From: Oscheius dolichura | Taxonomy: Eukaryota; Nematoda; Chromadorea; Rhabditida; Rhabditidae | Assembly: GCA_932521035.1 (NCBI GenBank) | Contig: OW051496.1 | Location: forward strand, 6,324,001 to 6,388,000 | Reading direction: 5' to 3' | DNA: 64,000 nt | In this document: piece by piece, positions 34,281 to 45,363 of the stretch | Layout of the letters: every line of letters starts with the position of its first letter | Numbering within the stretch: the first letter of the stretch is position 1 | Notes under the pieces: generated by a model | The model's database searches: none | Seen by the model: only the letters and a program-made list of their open reading frames with translations | What the model was told of the DNA's origin: nothing | Translations under genes and position numbers: made by a program

Positions 34281-36735
34281 ATGAGAAGAATGTGAGTTTG
34301 ACCCTTTCGCCGTGTGTAGTGAGTTCGGCAAACAGTTTGTAGAGAAGCGGCCAAGCGTAGCAGACGGGGGACTGGGAGAACTACTTCCTTTACAGAATCT
34401 TCCTGCTCATGGCCTTCATGGCCGTCTCGGCCCCTCCTCCTCCTGGCTATGGTGGCTATGGATATCCCCCTCCTCCTCCTCAACAGCCCCTCTCCTCCCA
34501 GGCAGATTCCTCCCTGGCGGCATCCATGACTGATCTCATCCATAATATTCTAAACACGCTGGATGCCACCCCTCCGCCGGGGCAGACCTTCAGTCCTCAA
34601 GATATTAGTAATATCAGACAGGTAGGAGGACGGCCCAGCTGGTAAACAAAGGCTTTCCGAGCAGGCAGCAAACCTCTCCTCCCAGGCGTGGGATCAGCTG
34701 TCCCAGAACGTGGTAAGAGACACCATGAGCCAGGCTTACTCCACCCCGGAATACAATGAACACAAGAACAACTACGACTATAGGTCAACCAACAGCAGCT
34801 CTCGGGGGACACAGACGGTTAGTCACTCCCCTATAAGTCATCAGCCATCGTCCAGAACCAGGCTTACGCCGAGCCCCCGCTCTACAACCCCTATCCTGAC
34901 CGGCCGCCTTGGAACCCGCCTCCGGAGAAACACAACAGCAACGACGGGTTGAAAGGTGAGATCGCGGGTCCCCTTTGAGTCATGGAAGTTTGCGTTTTAC
35001 TGCTCAATCGATGCAATTCGGAGGTATCGCGGGGCAGGTAAATACAGTCGGCTGACACCCACGGCCACTAATTATGAGACATAAAAAAGAGGATATTTTC
35101 AGTGGGACTAGGGGTCGGATTGGGAGTGCCGCTGGTGATCGCCGTGCTGGCTATCCTCTTCTATTTGATTTGGAGACACCGACACAAGGTGAGGGAGACG
35201 TTGGCCAGGATCAACTCGAAGTTTAGAAACAGGGAATCCGGCCAGTGTTTCCTCTTCCAACCACCAAGAATGACTATGTGAAACATTACGACCCGAACAG
35301 TGCCCAGGGTAGTCCGGTCCTGATCAAGTACGGCCATTCCCCGCTAAAGATGAGGAACATTTCAGTGATGACCCGTGGGAGTTGGATCGTAATAAGCTGA
35401 CCATTAATTATGACAAGAAGCTCGGATCAGGGGCGTTCTGTAACGTGTTCAAGGCGTCGATCAAGGGAGATGCCCCCGTGGCCAAGGTATTCCCCGGCAC
35501 CAGGACAGAAGAACTCAAGAACTGTGATGTGGCGGTGAAGATGCTTCCCTCCTTCGCGGATGATATTGCCAGATCCGATTTCATGCAAGAGATCAACTTC
35601 ATGAAGTCTCTGGCCTATCATCCCCACCTGGTGTCTATGCTCGGCTACGTGGCTGACAGGAAGAACCCAATGTTACTGGTTGAATACTGTGAGAGGGGGG
35701 ATCTCCTCCACTTTATTCGTGAGAAAAAGAGGGAAATACAGGAGGTGCGAGGATGTTAGTAACGGAGAGACGACCTCTTCCAGGGATTGACCAGCGACGG
35801 CCTGAAGATCAAGGACCTACTGGGCTTCTCGTGGCAGATCAGCAACGGATGCGTGAGTTCAGCTGACCTACTTATCCTGATTAATATCTTTAGGAATACC
35901 TGAACAGTGTCGGCTGCATCCACAGGTTATTATCCTTTTCATCCTCCTCCCACACTGTAGAGTACTCGGATGAGAAATCCTTTTCAGGGACATCGCTGCC
36001 CGTAATGTGCTGGTCGACTCCAGAAATATCTGCAAGGTAGGCCGTCCTCCTCCGCATTTACGGGGGCAGTCGCCGGCCTCTGGCGTGTCCCCGGTTGTTA
36101 CCGCATCACTTTTCGATAAGCGATTACTACGCTTTCTGATTATCAGACGTACGGAGTTTTGCCTAGAGCTTGTTCCTTTGTGTGTCGGGGAGATTAGGCT
36201 TGCCCCTCTCTTACCACCTAAGAATGAGGGAGGACAATTCAGATAGGAGACTTCGGACTGTGTCGACTGACGGACAGCCTGCTCTACACGGCCCGGGGAG
36301 GACGGCTGCCATTGAAGTGGATGGCCCCCGAGAGTCTCTCCTCCTACGAGTACTCTTTCAAATCTGACGTGTAGGTCCTCGTCTCTTTCGTCTCACCATT
36401 CTCAGTTGGTCTTACGGTGTCCTCCTCTGGGAGCTGTTCTCTTTGGGTGAGGTCCCCTACGGCGGGATACAGACGACGGAATTGCTGGAATACCTGGAAA
36501 GGGACCACCGTCTGGAGCAGCCGGCCCTCTGCCCCGATGAGATGTCTCTCTCTTCGAAGATCAGTCAATAAATGACAATTTCAGATACTCGGTCATGAAG
36601 GACAGCTGGCATTTCCAGGCCCCACAGCGGCCCTCCTTCCACATGATCTGTACCCGGCTGGCCTCATTACTGGAAATGGCCACCGAGAGCTACGGCTACC
36701 TGATTCCAAACAGAAGATCCACAGATTCTGCATAA
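34281..36735 (+). CDS. Small receptor tyrosine kinase (nematode KIN-16-like)
   Basis: Single-pass receptor kinase. The signal peptide MRRIIFLLMAFMAVSA is formed by joining a three-codon first exon across a 113-bp intron. A short ectodomain of about 150 residues follows, rich in Pro, Gly and Tyr (PPPPGYGGYGYPPPPP), without Ig, FNIII or Cys-rich modules. The membrane helix is GLGVPLVIAVLAILFYLIW. The kinase has an intact P-loop GSGAFCNVF, Lys in CDVAVKML, Glu in MQEINFMKSL, catalytic loop IHRDIAARNVLV, DFGLCR, and WSYGVLLWELFSLGEVPYGG. It should be active. Tiny ectodomains together with DFGLCR and the GGRLPLKWMAPESL loop recall the KIN-15/16 family of nematodes. The C-terminal tail has one YGYL tyrosine. 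Compare the second RTK at 49437-52413. Confidence 0.9.
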
Positions 36736-37658
36736 TTCCACTTATACGTACAAACGGGTGTACACTAAACAAACAAAACCAGCAATAAACATGACCTCTG
36801 TTCCGGCCACCTCGGGCCGACTCAGACTGTCCTTATCTTCGACGGTGTTCCCTCGCCTTTCTTTTAATCCCCTCATCCAAGTCACCCACGCATCCGCCTC
36901 GGAGAACACCATCGTCTGCTGACTAATGAGACTTGGGGGAGAGGATGTCTTGTTCAGCAAGGGATTGAAACTATTAGGACACATTCTTTTATACCGGGGA
37001 CGGGAGGAGATTGATAAGAGAACGGCCAAGCTTGCTTCAACTCCTTCGAGCCAAGTCGAACATAAACTTCTCTTTACTACCTCTTGTGCACTTGCTTATC
37101 TCCAAAGAAATGCTCTCGGGTAAGGCAACGATTCTGAGAAAATTCTTCTGAAATAAGCCTCGACGTTTTCTGAGAGGAAAGAGAAACAGCAGTGACTCTC
37201 CTCTATATTTAACAGCATGATATAATAAATAATATATGCTTCCCTAGTGGTCTTTGTTCTCGAAGTATCACTCCAGACTGGAGTCTGGTTCTTTGGTGTT
37301 TCTCCGGAGACCGTAGAGTTCAAAATGGTAGAATTCTCCAAAATCTCAAAGCAAGGGACCACTGTGCCGATCCAGTTCAACAAGTCCAGTTCCAATTGAC
37401 AAAATGGTATATAGACACCAAAGATGGCTCTCCTCCTGCTCTTGTGATTGTATTCGAGTCACTAATATCATGTCTCACAGAAGTCATGGTCTTCCGTCTG
37501 ACTCATGTCGTCCTTTGCAGCGTCCCACGAGAGAAAGTGTCACTTTCCAAAAATGGGGGCCTTATGATTCTCCGCCCAATTTCTGCTTTCTATAATACGA
37601 CTGTCCTCCCCGTTTTTGATAAAAGCTGCCAAAGATAAGACAGTCGCTTCAAGCTGCT
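36736..37658. other. Intergenic, presumed promoter of the intermediate filament gene
   Basis: About 920 bp between two plus-strand genes. No frame with a recognisable domain on either strand. AATAAA (36784-36789) lies 48 bp after the RTK stop and is its likely polyadenylation signal. Confidence 0.5.
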
Positions 37659-40254
37659 ATGGCCGAATCTACGACAACCACCTTCCGCATTGGCCAAGGG
37701 GCCACCAAGATCGGCAACGGGACTGCCATCGGCGGCGGAGTGACCGTCGGCAAGGTGAACGGCGGCGTCGGCATCAACACGCCCGTCGGCTCGGCCAGCC
37801 TCATCCGGTCGTCCTACCACCACTCCTCTTCTGGCATTGGATCCGGTGCCTCCATCACCTCCACCCACTCCCGCAGTTCCCACGACACTTCCTCCGTCGT
37901 CTCCACTCCTACCCGTGAGTTCGCCTTTGTCTCTTTCCCAAAGTGGAAACCAGTCGGCAGGCCTCGGCCATAAAGTCTTATCATTTATGAAGCAACTGTG
38001 TGCCGTTAGAGAACCCAATTTTCAGTAGTAAATGGGGGCCACTCGATCCGTAGTACAATCATCGAGAGCGGCATCTCCAACATCTCGGGCGAGGGTGTCA
38101 CCGATGCCGCCAAGGTGGCCGTCACCGGGGCTCAAATGTTCGCCGAGGCTACCAAGAAGGAGAAGGAGGAGATGCAGGTATCCCGGACTCTATTGCCATT
38201 AAAAAGCCATCCCTTTAGCGTCTAAACGACCGCCTCTCCAACTACATCGCCCGTGTCAAGCAGCTGGAGGAGCAGAACAAGCTCCTGGTGGCCTCTCTGT
38301 CCGAACTACGCGGGAAATGGGGCTCCAAGAACGACTCCTATAAGGTAGGTTGGAGTTGTTAATCTTCCCACCGGCAGTGCTATCTGTCCTGATCCCAAAG
38401 GCACGGGAAAGATAAGAGGAATGCCGTGGGCGTCCTCGCTCGGTTACAATCGGGACAGAATGATAATAGAAAGAGAAACAGATACCGTTTAGTCGACCTA
38501 CTCCGTGAACAGCTCGGCTGTCCGCACTGACAAGGACGCCGCCAACAAGCTCCGCATCTCCAAGGATGTCCAGCTCACTCGCTTCTCCGCCGAAATTGTC
38601 GACTACAGAGCCAGGTTTTGAATTGCCTTTGTTTGGGGGGCATGTTCATCCTCAGGACTGAAGAGCTCAACCGAGTCACCGAGGTCGAGCGCAAACGAGT
38701 GCCCCAGTGGCTCGCAGCCATTTCTGAGGCAGACAATGAGCTGGGGAAGCTACAAAAAAGATTTGAAGGACTGAAGACTGATGAGAGGATGGCCCTCAAT
38801 GAGCAGGACCGCCTGAGAAAGGACCTCTACGGCCTCTACGAGGTAGGCGCTTCGCCCTTTCAACGAAACTTCTCTGTTTGTAGCAACTGGACGCTATTAT
38901 GGTCGATAAGCTGGCCTACCAGGCTCAACTGCAATCGATCAGGGACGAGCTCAAGTTCTTGAAGACGTAAGGACCTACAAGAAGTAGGTACCATGATATT
39001 TTAGGGTACACGAAGAAGAGGTCAGAGAACTCCAGAGTCTCCTGGTACTCGCTCCCGCTGACACCAAGGAGTTCTTCAGGAACGAGATCGCCCTCGCAGT
39101 CCGGTAGGCCTCTTTTCTGAATACCATCGTTCCATTGATTTCAGTGACATCCGCAAGGAGTACCAGCTGCTGGCTAGTGCCGGAAAGACCAAACTCGAGA
39201 GCTGGTACAAGTCAAAGGTTGGTCCTCTCGTTTCCGTACTTTGTCTCAATAATCCCCTTTTCCCGACGCAAGTGTTCCGTTAGAAACGTTTTTTGGCGCG
39301 TGCTAATCCCGCTAATTCCTTAAACAAAAGAGTTCCTTATCTGCTGGGAGAAGAGTGTCGATAACACGGAGCATTTTTGAATTTCCAGGTCCATGGCATC
39401 CAGGAACTAGCCTCCCGTCGCGGAGATGACAGCGTCGTCTACCTCGATCAGGTCAAGAAGATGACCTCGAACATGACGGAACTGAGCACGAGATACGCCC
39501 AGATGGAAGGAAGGAACCACTCCCTCGAGCTGGAAGTACAGAAGCTGCAGAAGCAGGTCGACGAGGACCACTTCAGCTACGAGCAAGCCATGGCCGAGTA
39601 CGACAACATGCTCATCCGGATGCGGGAGGAGTGCGCCACTCTCGTGGCCGAGCTCCAGTCTCTCCTCGACTCCAAGGCCCTTCTCGACGGAGAGATTGCC
39701 ATCTACCGGGCCATGATCGACGGGGAAGAGAGACGAGTTGGAGTCGTCGTACAACATGTGCAGCAGGTGGAGGATGAGCACGCCGACCAGTGGGAGGTGG
39801 CCACCAAGACCAAGTTCAACACCGTCGCCCACGGAAATGTCGCCATCGTCCAGAGCGAGCCTACCGGCAAATTTATCGTCATTTCCAACAACTCGGACCA
39901 CGTTGTAAGCGGAATTCGGGGAACGTAGAGTAATACTGATATTTAGGAGGAGAGAATCGGAGGATGGCGTATGAAGAGAACCATTGACAACGGACGGGAG
40001 ATGACCTACCACTTCCCCGCCGGCTACACCATCAGACCCCGTCAGAAGATTAGAGTTCGTTTGGAGAATACCGGTAAAATAAGGAACACTTCTAGGTCTA
40101 TGCCAGTGGACAGGGCTCAGCCGGACCGGACTCGCTGGTATTCGAGGCAGAAAATTCCTGGGGAATGGGGGCCAACATCACCACCGCTCTCTATAACGCA
40201 TCCGGCGAAGAGAAATCAGTCTACACACAGCGGACTGTACTCTCCCATGCTTAA
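37659..40254 (+). CDS. Cytoplasmic intermediate filament protein with lamin-tail domain
   Basis: Structural filament subunit of the protostome type. The head of about 85 residues is Gly/Ser/Thr-rich. The rod begins with the coil 1A signature DRLSNYIARVKQLEEQNK and ends with the coil 2 signature LLDGEIAIYRAMIDGEE, both hallmarks of intermediate filaments. Between them is a long coil 1B as in lamins. The tail holds a lamin-tail Ig fold: GKFIVISNNS, GGWRMKRTID, YTIRPRQKIRV and ENSWGMGANITTALYN. There is no nuclear localisation signal between rod and tail, and the end is TVLSHA rather than a CaaX box, so it is cytoplasmic, not a nuclear lamin. Sequence is closest to nematode IFs by eye. Ten or so short introns of about 35-130 bp. 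About 610 residues. The stop is 115 bp from the convergent PMVK stop. Confidence 0.94.
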
Positions 40255-40369
40255 CCCCCTCCTGTCACTGCCCACATCCTTCCGAACGATCACCGCTAGC
40301 TCAGAAAATCATATACAAATGGCAATATATAAAGTTTTCTACTCGTTTGTCTACCCGTCTTGAGACGAC

Positions 40370-41092
40370 TCATTGGTTGGAGAGAGCCATCATCACCCGC
40401 TCGAGGATCTGAACCTAGCAGTTAGCTGACTCTGAATAGTCCTTACCGGCTGGAGCAGCTCCCTCACATTTGGACCGTTGTTATTGATTATGACATCGAA
40501 TTTGGGGTAGCTGTCCAGGGCACACTCGCTGGCGGCGTCGTCCACCCCTCTGGTGAATGCCCAGCCTCGCTGTCTCCGGACTTCTTCCGACGCATTTACT
40601 CTAACAGCCACCTTGAACAAGGACCTCTTGCTGAAATATTCGAGATCGGTCGGACGGCGACAATCCGGAATTATGAAGACGTCGTGGTCTCCATCCCTCG
40701 CGTCGCCCTCCACCAAACTGCAAATTGGATTATTATGAAAGGCCAATTTCATTGGGGTTCCAGACGCTATTAGGGAGGAAACTGACCGACAGAAGTAGCC
40801 GGGGTCCCTGTCTCGGACGGACTCGCCCCATTCGATCATATCCTTTCGATATGCCTCTTTGTAGGGCCCCGAGGTGAGCAGTTCGTTGAAATTGACCTCT
40901 AATGTCTCTTGTAACCTGTTGTCAAATGGTCTCACCTGGATGTTCCTTGGCATAGATACGCTTCAAGTGGTGGGAGACGCCTCGAACTCCCACGGACAAC
41001 CCGGCCTCCGTTATCATTTGCTCCAATTCCCTGGCACAGTGGTCCTTTCCCGATTTTCGTTTACCCGAGAGGAGCAGGAACACGGGCTTCAT
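40370..41092 (-). CDS. PMVK: Phosphomevalonate kinase (animal type)
   Basis: Mevalonate-pathway enzyme converting phosphomevalonate to the diphosphate, for isoprenoid supply. The N-terminal P-loop is LLSGKRKSGKDH (human LFSGKRKSGKDY). SGPYKEAYRKDMIEWGE and RDPGYFCR follow, matching human TYKEAFRKDMIRWGE and DPGFFCR. Then come PDCRRPTDLEYF (human SDTRRVSDIQWF) and RQRGWAFTRGVDDAASECALD (human [21 protein letters not shown]). All substrate- and ATP-binding positions I can recall are conserved. About 195 residues, the usual length, in four exons with short introns. A strong acceptor precedes Met 41092 by 15 bp, pointing to a spliced 5' leader. Confidence 0.95.
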
Positions 41093-42001
41093 TCCTGAAC
41101 ATCTCTTCTAAAAGAATCTGATAAGGGAAAGCCAATATACGGAGGAAGAGGAAGGGGATGATGGAGGAAGCGACGGGACAGGGGGGACGCGCTTGTGCCT
41201 GGTAGGCATGAAGCGTTTCGAACAATGTATGTCCTCGACAAGCTGTGGCTATAATGGGAAGAGGTCAAAAGGACCACGAGAGGCTAATTTGGTTGGCAGG
41301 CCGCTCGTGACATGAATACGTAAAATTTTGATGGAGAAGCATACGAATCTGAGGACGGAATGCATTATTTAGAAGGTTCTTATCCCGAGAGACCCCGAAA
41401 CGAACATTTGGACGAAGCAAAATTGAAAGTCTTTTCCCTTGGGTGACGTGGGAGAGAAAGGAATTACGCGAGAATCCCTTGCGTATGGGAATTTTGTCGC
41501 CGACGCAAACAACACTTTTTAATAATATTATTGAGTACTTTTGTGTTATATCCCAAGGATTTCCTCCTTGCCCGGTTTACTAGGATATAGAATGCCGTTT
41601 AGTACGGGGGGATACTCCCGCCGGGAGCAAAGAGGGAAGGCAGCTTCCTCCATTTGCGCTCGTTGTCACAGAGAACCTCTGCTAAAGTTTATTCTATTTC
41701 CATCCCTTTTCTCATAAAAACAATAGATAAGTTTGTGTTTATGGAGCCCATCGAGAGAGTCAGACGCGGTGTAATTGGAGCTACGGGGCGTAATTCACGT
41801 CGTCCCGCCACATCCTTCCTAATTTCGTCCGTTTGGGTTCCAACGGCGTCCTATCGATTTTTCTTCTCTTTTTCACCCTGTTGTTATTGATGTGTGCGTC
41901 ATGTTATTGCTTTAAGTGGGCTTGCCTCCCGAGCATTTCGAAATCCCCGGTCTAATCCACTCCTCCCCTTCCTTTCTCACTTCTGAACTCACCAATTCCA
42001 G
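41093..42001. other. Spacer between divergent PMVK and endophilin-B genes
   Basis: About 910 bp. No gene recognised. AT-rich around 41510-41560 (aataatattattgagtac, partly palindromic). The last 10 bases before the endophilin start are a strong splice acceptor. Confidence 0.45.
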
Positions 42002-44492
42002 ATGGACTTCAACTTCAAGAAGTTGGCCAGCGAGGCCGGCGGCTTCTTCAACCGAGCCAAGCAGGTGGGTAGAGGACGGGAGGACGGGAGGACAGCGGGA
42101 CAGGGGCGAATGGCGTCCTGCTAATCACCCCTCCCACTAATCTGGGTGTGGGAAAGAGCAACTGATTGCTTCCAGCTGACGGAGGAGACATTCCTCAAGG
42201 CGGAGAGGACCGAGCTCGATGCCCATTTCGAGAATCTCCTCCAGCGGGCCGACAAGACGGAGGAACACACGAGACGACTCCTGGGATGCATCGAAGGTTA
42301 TCTCCAGCCCAATCCGAGTGAGTCAAACGAACACTTTATTCGCTGGGGAAGGGACTCTACTCCTCCTTCTGGATGGCTACCGTCGTCCCGTTGGTGGCGA
42401 CGGTCTCCGGTGTCAGGTTGAAGTACTCGATGACCACTTTATCCTTGGACACTTGGAGGGCTTTGAAGCAGAGATGGGTAACCGGCGGATATTGTCCTCC
42501 CCGGCCACTTTTCCAATTGAACGTATCTTAAACATCAACAATGAATACCTTTTCTATTTGTTACCGAAATAAGGACGGCCGGGTCAGCCACTCCGCCGTG
42601 GAACAGGCGGGAATTTGGCTGAATGTGGACTGTTACCCGTTCGATGGGTTTAGCTGTAGACTCGGCTATCAGGTGTGAAAGTTGGACACCGAAGTCCCGG
42701 GGAACATCGACATTTGTCACTACCGTAACCATTGGCAATCTGGAGATATCCGGATGAGTTGAGCGGGAGTTCTTACTTCGTTTCGGGAGTTAGATGGAAA
42801 CGGCGGCAGAAGGGAGCAGCCACCCGCCACATTTTGATGTTTCACCTTGGAAATGGGCTAATCGTAATCCAGTTGTTTTTAGCCCCCCCTTGCCGTGTTG
42901 AAAAGGGGCCATTATGAGGTGGCGCCTTTTGCACGACAGCTCGACCAAAGCCAATTCCGGGAGAATGCCAACATGACAAATGGTTTGCAGCCGTTCGGAT
43001 GGAGGAAGTGTTTTATGAAAAGCTGGAACTGAAAAAGGAGGGCGGCGGGAGGATGAACAATCTGGAACATCTGGCACAGGCGATGAGCGACGCCGGCGAA
43101 CAGTTCGGGGCCAACACCCCCTACGGTTGGAGGATGCTATGAATTTAACCAATCTTATTTAGGAAGTGCTCTGATAAAGGTATCCCATACGGAACAGAAG
43201 CTAGGCCAGGCCGAGAGGGAGTTTGTCAACCAGACGGCCAGCACCACTCTCCTCCCGATAAAGCGATTCCTCGAGGGGGACATGAGGACTATCCAGGTAC
43301 TGTAGGAGGAGGACAGCTGTCTAACTGTGGCCATTCAGAAGGAGAGGAAGGTGCTGAACAGCAAGAGATTGGACTTGGACGCGTGTAAAAGCCGGTTGAA
43401 GAAGGCCAAAAATGTCGAAACACAAGCCAGTGTGAGTTCCTTTTTACGGGGGAGAGACTCCCGAGACAACGTAACCTCTTTAGACCAACAGCAAAACGGG
43501 CGGCGGTTTTACGGTGGAGCAGGTTTGTCCAGATGTTGTAAACCGTGGTGTTTTGTGGAGTGCCGTCCTCCTAAACTAATTCGAACCCGGCTATTTCCAG
43601 GCTGAGGCGGATCTTCGAGTCGCACAGGCCGAGTTCGACAAGCAGGCGGAGATCACAAAACTTTTATTGGAAGGCATCCAGACGGCCCACGTAGTGCCCT
43701 CCTCCTCCTGGCCTATCTTCTCTTCCAGAATAACCAACTCAAGTGTCTCCGTGACTTCGTCGACGCCCAGATGTCCTTCTACGCACAGTCGCATCAGATG
43801 ATGGCCGACCTACAGAGAGAACTGAGCGGGTGAGTGGTCTCTCTCCGAAATGGGCATTGGTTGGTCTCTCTCGGTTGTCTCGTGGGGTAGATGTCTGGCT
43901 TGCCTAGTCGTGTTGTCTTCAGCTCTCTGTCCGACTCCGTGGGCATCTTCTTCTCGCCGGCCGGCCTGCCCCACAGTATCGTCACTCCCTCGCCCACCAC
44001 AGAAGATCTCCGTTAATATCCCCCACATTTATATTTTGTTCCTGATTTCCCCGTGCATAATATACGGTATGCATAGTATATTTATGGTGTGATTGTCCCA
44101 CAATTTCTCTGTATATTAGGCATCAGATGGCTCTGCTTAATTTATTTTGCAAAGATAAAATATCTCTTCCCGTCTTACAGGACAATGTCCTTCCGGGGGA
44201 CGAGCCTGGTCACGACGACGACGAACGGCACACCGGTCAAGGCGGCCGGCGGGAAGGGCTTCGATGTGAACGACATGGGCACGAAGCAGGCAAAGGTGAT
44301 ACTCGACTATGACGCCATCATGAACACCGAACTCAGTGTTAAGCAGAACGACGTGAGTGTCTCCCGCTAGCAAGAGGACCCGTTCAGATTCTGATCGTCT
44401 ACCGACTGCCAGGGCTCGACGCCGACTGGATAATGGGCGAGAAGGGAGGAGTCCGGGGCAAGGTGCCCGTCTCGTACCTCGAGCCCATCTAG
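42002..44492 (+). CDS. Endophilin-B (SH3GLB-type BAR and SH3 protein)
   Basis: Membrane-curving protein acting in Golgi/mitochondrial membrane dynamics and autophagy. The N-terminus MDFNFKKLASEAGGFFNRA matches human SH3GLB1 MDFNVKKLAADAGTFLSRA, including the amphipathic helix that inserts into membranes. The BAR domain shows KAERTELDAHFENLL, YLQPNP, NNLEHLAQAMSDAGEQFG, KRLDLDACKSRLKKAK and LLLEGIQTAH. The C-terminal SH3 has AKVILDYDAIMNTELSVKQND, LDADWIMGEKG and GKVPVSYLEPI, ending five residues from the fold as in SH3GLB. The intron between the exons ending YLQPNP and starting VRMEEVFYEKL is about 670 bp, far longer than any neighbour, because an antisense MIF gene sits inside it. An AATAAA lies at 44537-44542. 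Confidence 0.94.
42357..42738 (-). CDS. MIF/D-dopachrome tautomerase family gene nested antisense in an endophilin-B intron
   Basis: Homologue of macrophage migration inhibitory factor. It starts MPMVTVVTNVDVP (human MPMFIVNTNVPRA), so the catalytic Pro after the initiator Met is kept. KPIERVTVHIQPNSRLFHGG aligns with human [20 protein letters not shown]. After a 38-bp intron, SIGKVAGEDN matches SIGKIGGAQN, and VSKDKVVIEYFNL matches ISPDRVYINYYDM. Between the last two blocks, near 42440-42475, the frame shifts by one base, so the copy is either damaged or the sequence carries an indel. About 115-120 residues if intact. It lies wholly within the fourfold-larger-than-usual intron of the opposite-strand endophilin-B gene. 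Confidence 0.82.
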
Positions 44493-44536
44493 CTCTCTTC
44501 GTAGTTTCGTTTATTTAAAGTAGTTGGGTCCAAAGC

Positions 44537-44542
44537 AATAAA
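44537..44542 (+). terminator. AATAAA signal of endophilin-B
   Basis: AATAAA 45 bp after the endophilin-B stop and 28 bp before the stop codon of the convergent Cys-rich peptide gene. Confidence 0.6.
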
Positions 44543-44569
44543 ACCATTTCGAGTCTCACGAGCGCATAT

Positions 44570-44799
44570 CTAGTTGCCCTTTCTGTACTCACAGTGGCCA
44601 GGCCCTTTGAACTGGAAAGGAATCGATGAATAGGAATGGATAAATCAGTCACCTGGGCCAGACACGACAGTCCGCAAGCCACACCGGCATTGTACTTTCC
44701 TTCGTTTGTTCCCAGCTCCATGGGACTACAAGATCCGGCGGAGACAGACTGAAGAGAGCAGAGGAGGAGCAAAGAAACGACGAAGAATAAGAATTTCAT
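44570..44799 (-). CDS. Small secreted cysteine-rich peptide
   Basis: Two exons split by a 41-bp intron encode about 62 residues. The signal peptide MKFLFFVVSLLLLCSLQSVSA is very clear. The predicted mature part of about 41 residues starts GSCSPMELG and includes VACGLSCLAQF and GPGHCEYRKGN. It has four cysteines spaced C-x(16)-C-x(3)-C-x(9)-C, and ends basic. The C-x(3)-C followed by a GxC is reminiscent of CS-alpha/beta host-defence peptides, but those usually have six or more cysteines, so I do not assign a family. It could be an antimicrobial peptide, a neuropeptide-like factor or a venom-type peptide; only secretion is well supported. A TATA box is present upstream. Confidence 0.75.
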
Positions 44800-44830
44800 T
44801 TCGTATGCGAACGAAGCAGAACACCTTCCC

Positions 44831-44836
44831 TTTATA
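44831..44836 (-). promoter_or_regulatory. TATA box of the Cys-rich peptide gene
   Basis: On the minus strand TATAAA lies 32-37 bases before the ATG of the peptide gene. If transcription starts about 30 bases downstream as usual, the 5' UTR would be only a few bases. It is one of the few TATA boxes well placed near a start codon in this window. Confidence 0.6.
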
Positions 44837-45363
44837 CTGCAATTGCTTATCTATCATGGGTACGACAATGACATCAAACAGAAAAAGAACAGCCGTGAGT
44901 CATAGCAGAAGAGCGGCACGAGCAGACGCAACCAGGCAATGGACTCGGGGGAACTCCTCTTCCATGAAAGTGACGGATAAAAAAGATTGGCAAGAAAAGG
45001 GGAAGAACAATTTTCTTATCCATCTTCAAAAAATCTCCCTTCATATATGGCTTATGGGATCACTTCCTCTTACAGAAGATAAGCTGTGGGGTGTCTCCTC
45101 CTCACATTCTTCTATTCCACAAATCAGAGCAAGCAAACAAAGGACAAGCCCATGATCGTCCCTCTAGCCTCTCCTGCCACTAGCTCACTCATACAATTCC
45201 AACAATTTCTCGATTTCTAACAAGAGGTACACCTCAACAGGGGGATATGCCTTGGTTGGTTAAATTCAGGAAGACGGGTCATGACAGCAGTCGACACGAA
45301 CTAACTGGCCAAATACTTGCTGCTCTGATCTCTCGACCATTCATCTCTCTTACTCTTTGAGAA
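44837..45363. other. Divergent promoter spacer
   Basis: About 530 bp between the Cys-rich peptide (-) and the pseudophosphatase receptor (+). No coding frame with a recognisable domain; one plus-strand frame (44706-45155) is an antisense shadow of the peptide gene. Confidence 0.45.

Noticed and set aside
39407-40012. 201-codon minus-strand frame
   Set aside because: Antisense to the intermediate filament rod and tail, no family resemblance.
37659-40254. Nuclear l amin instead of cytoplasmic intermediate filament
   Set aside because: Lamin tail and long coil 1B are present, but there is no nuclear localisation signal after the rod and no CaaX box at the end.
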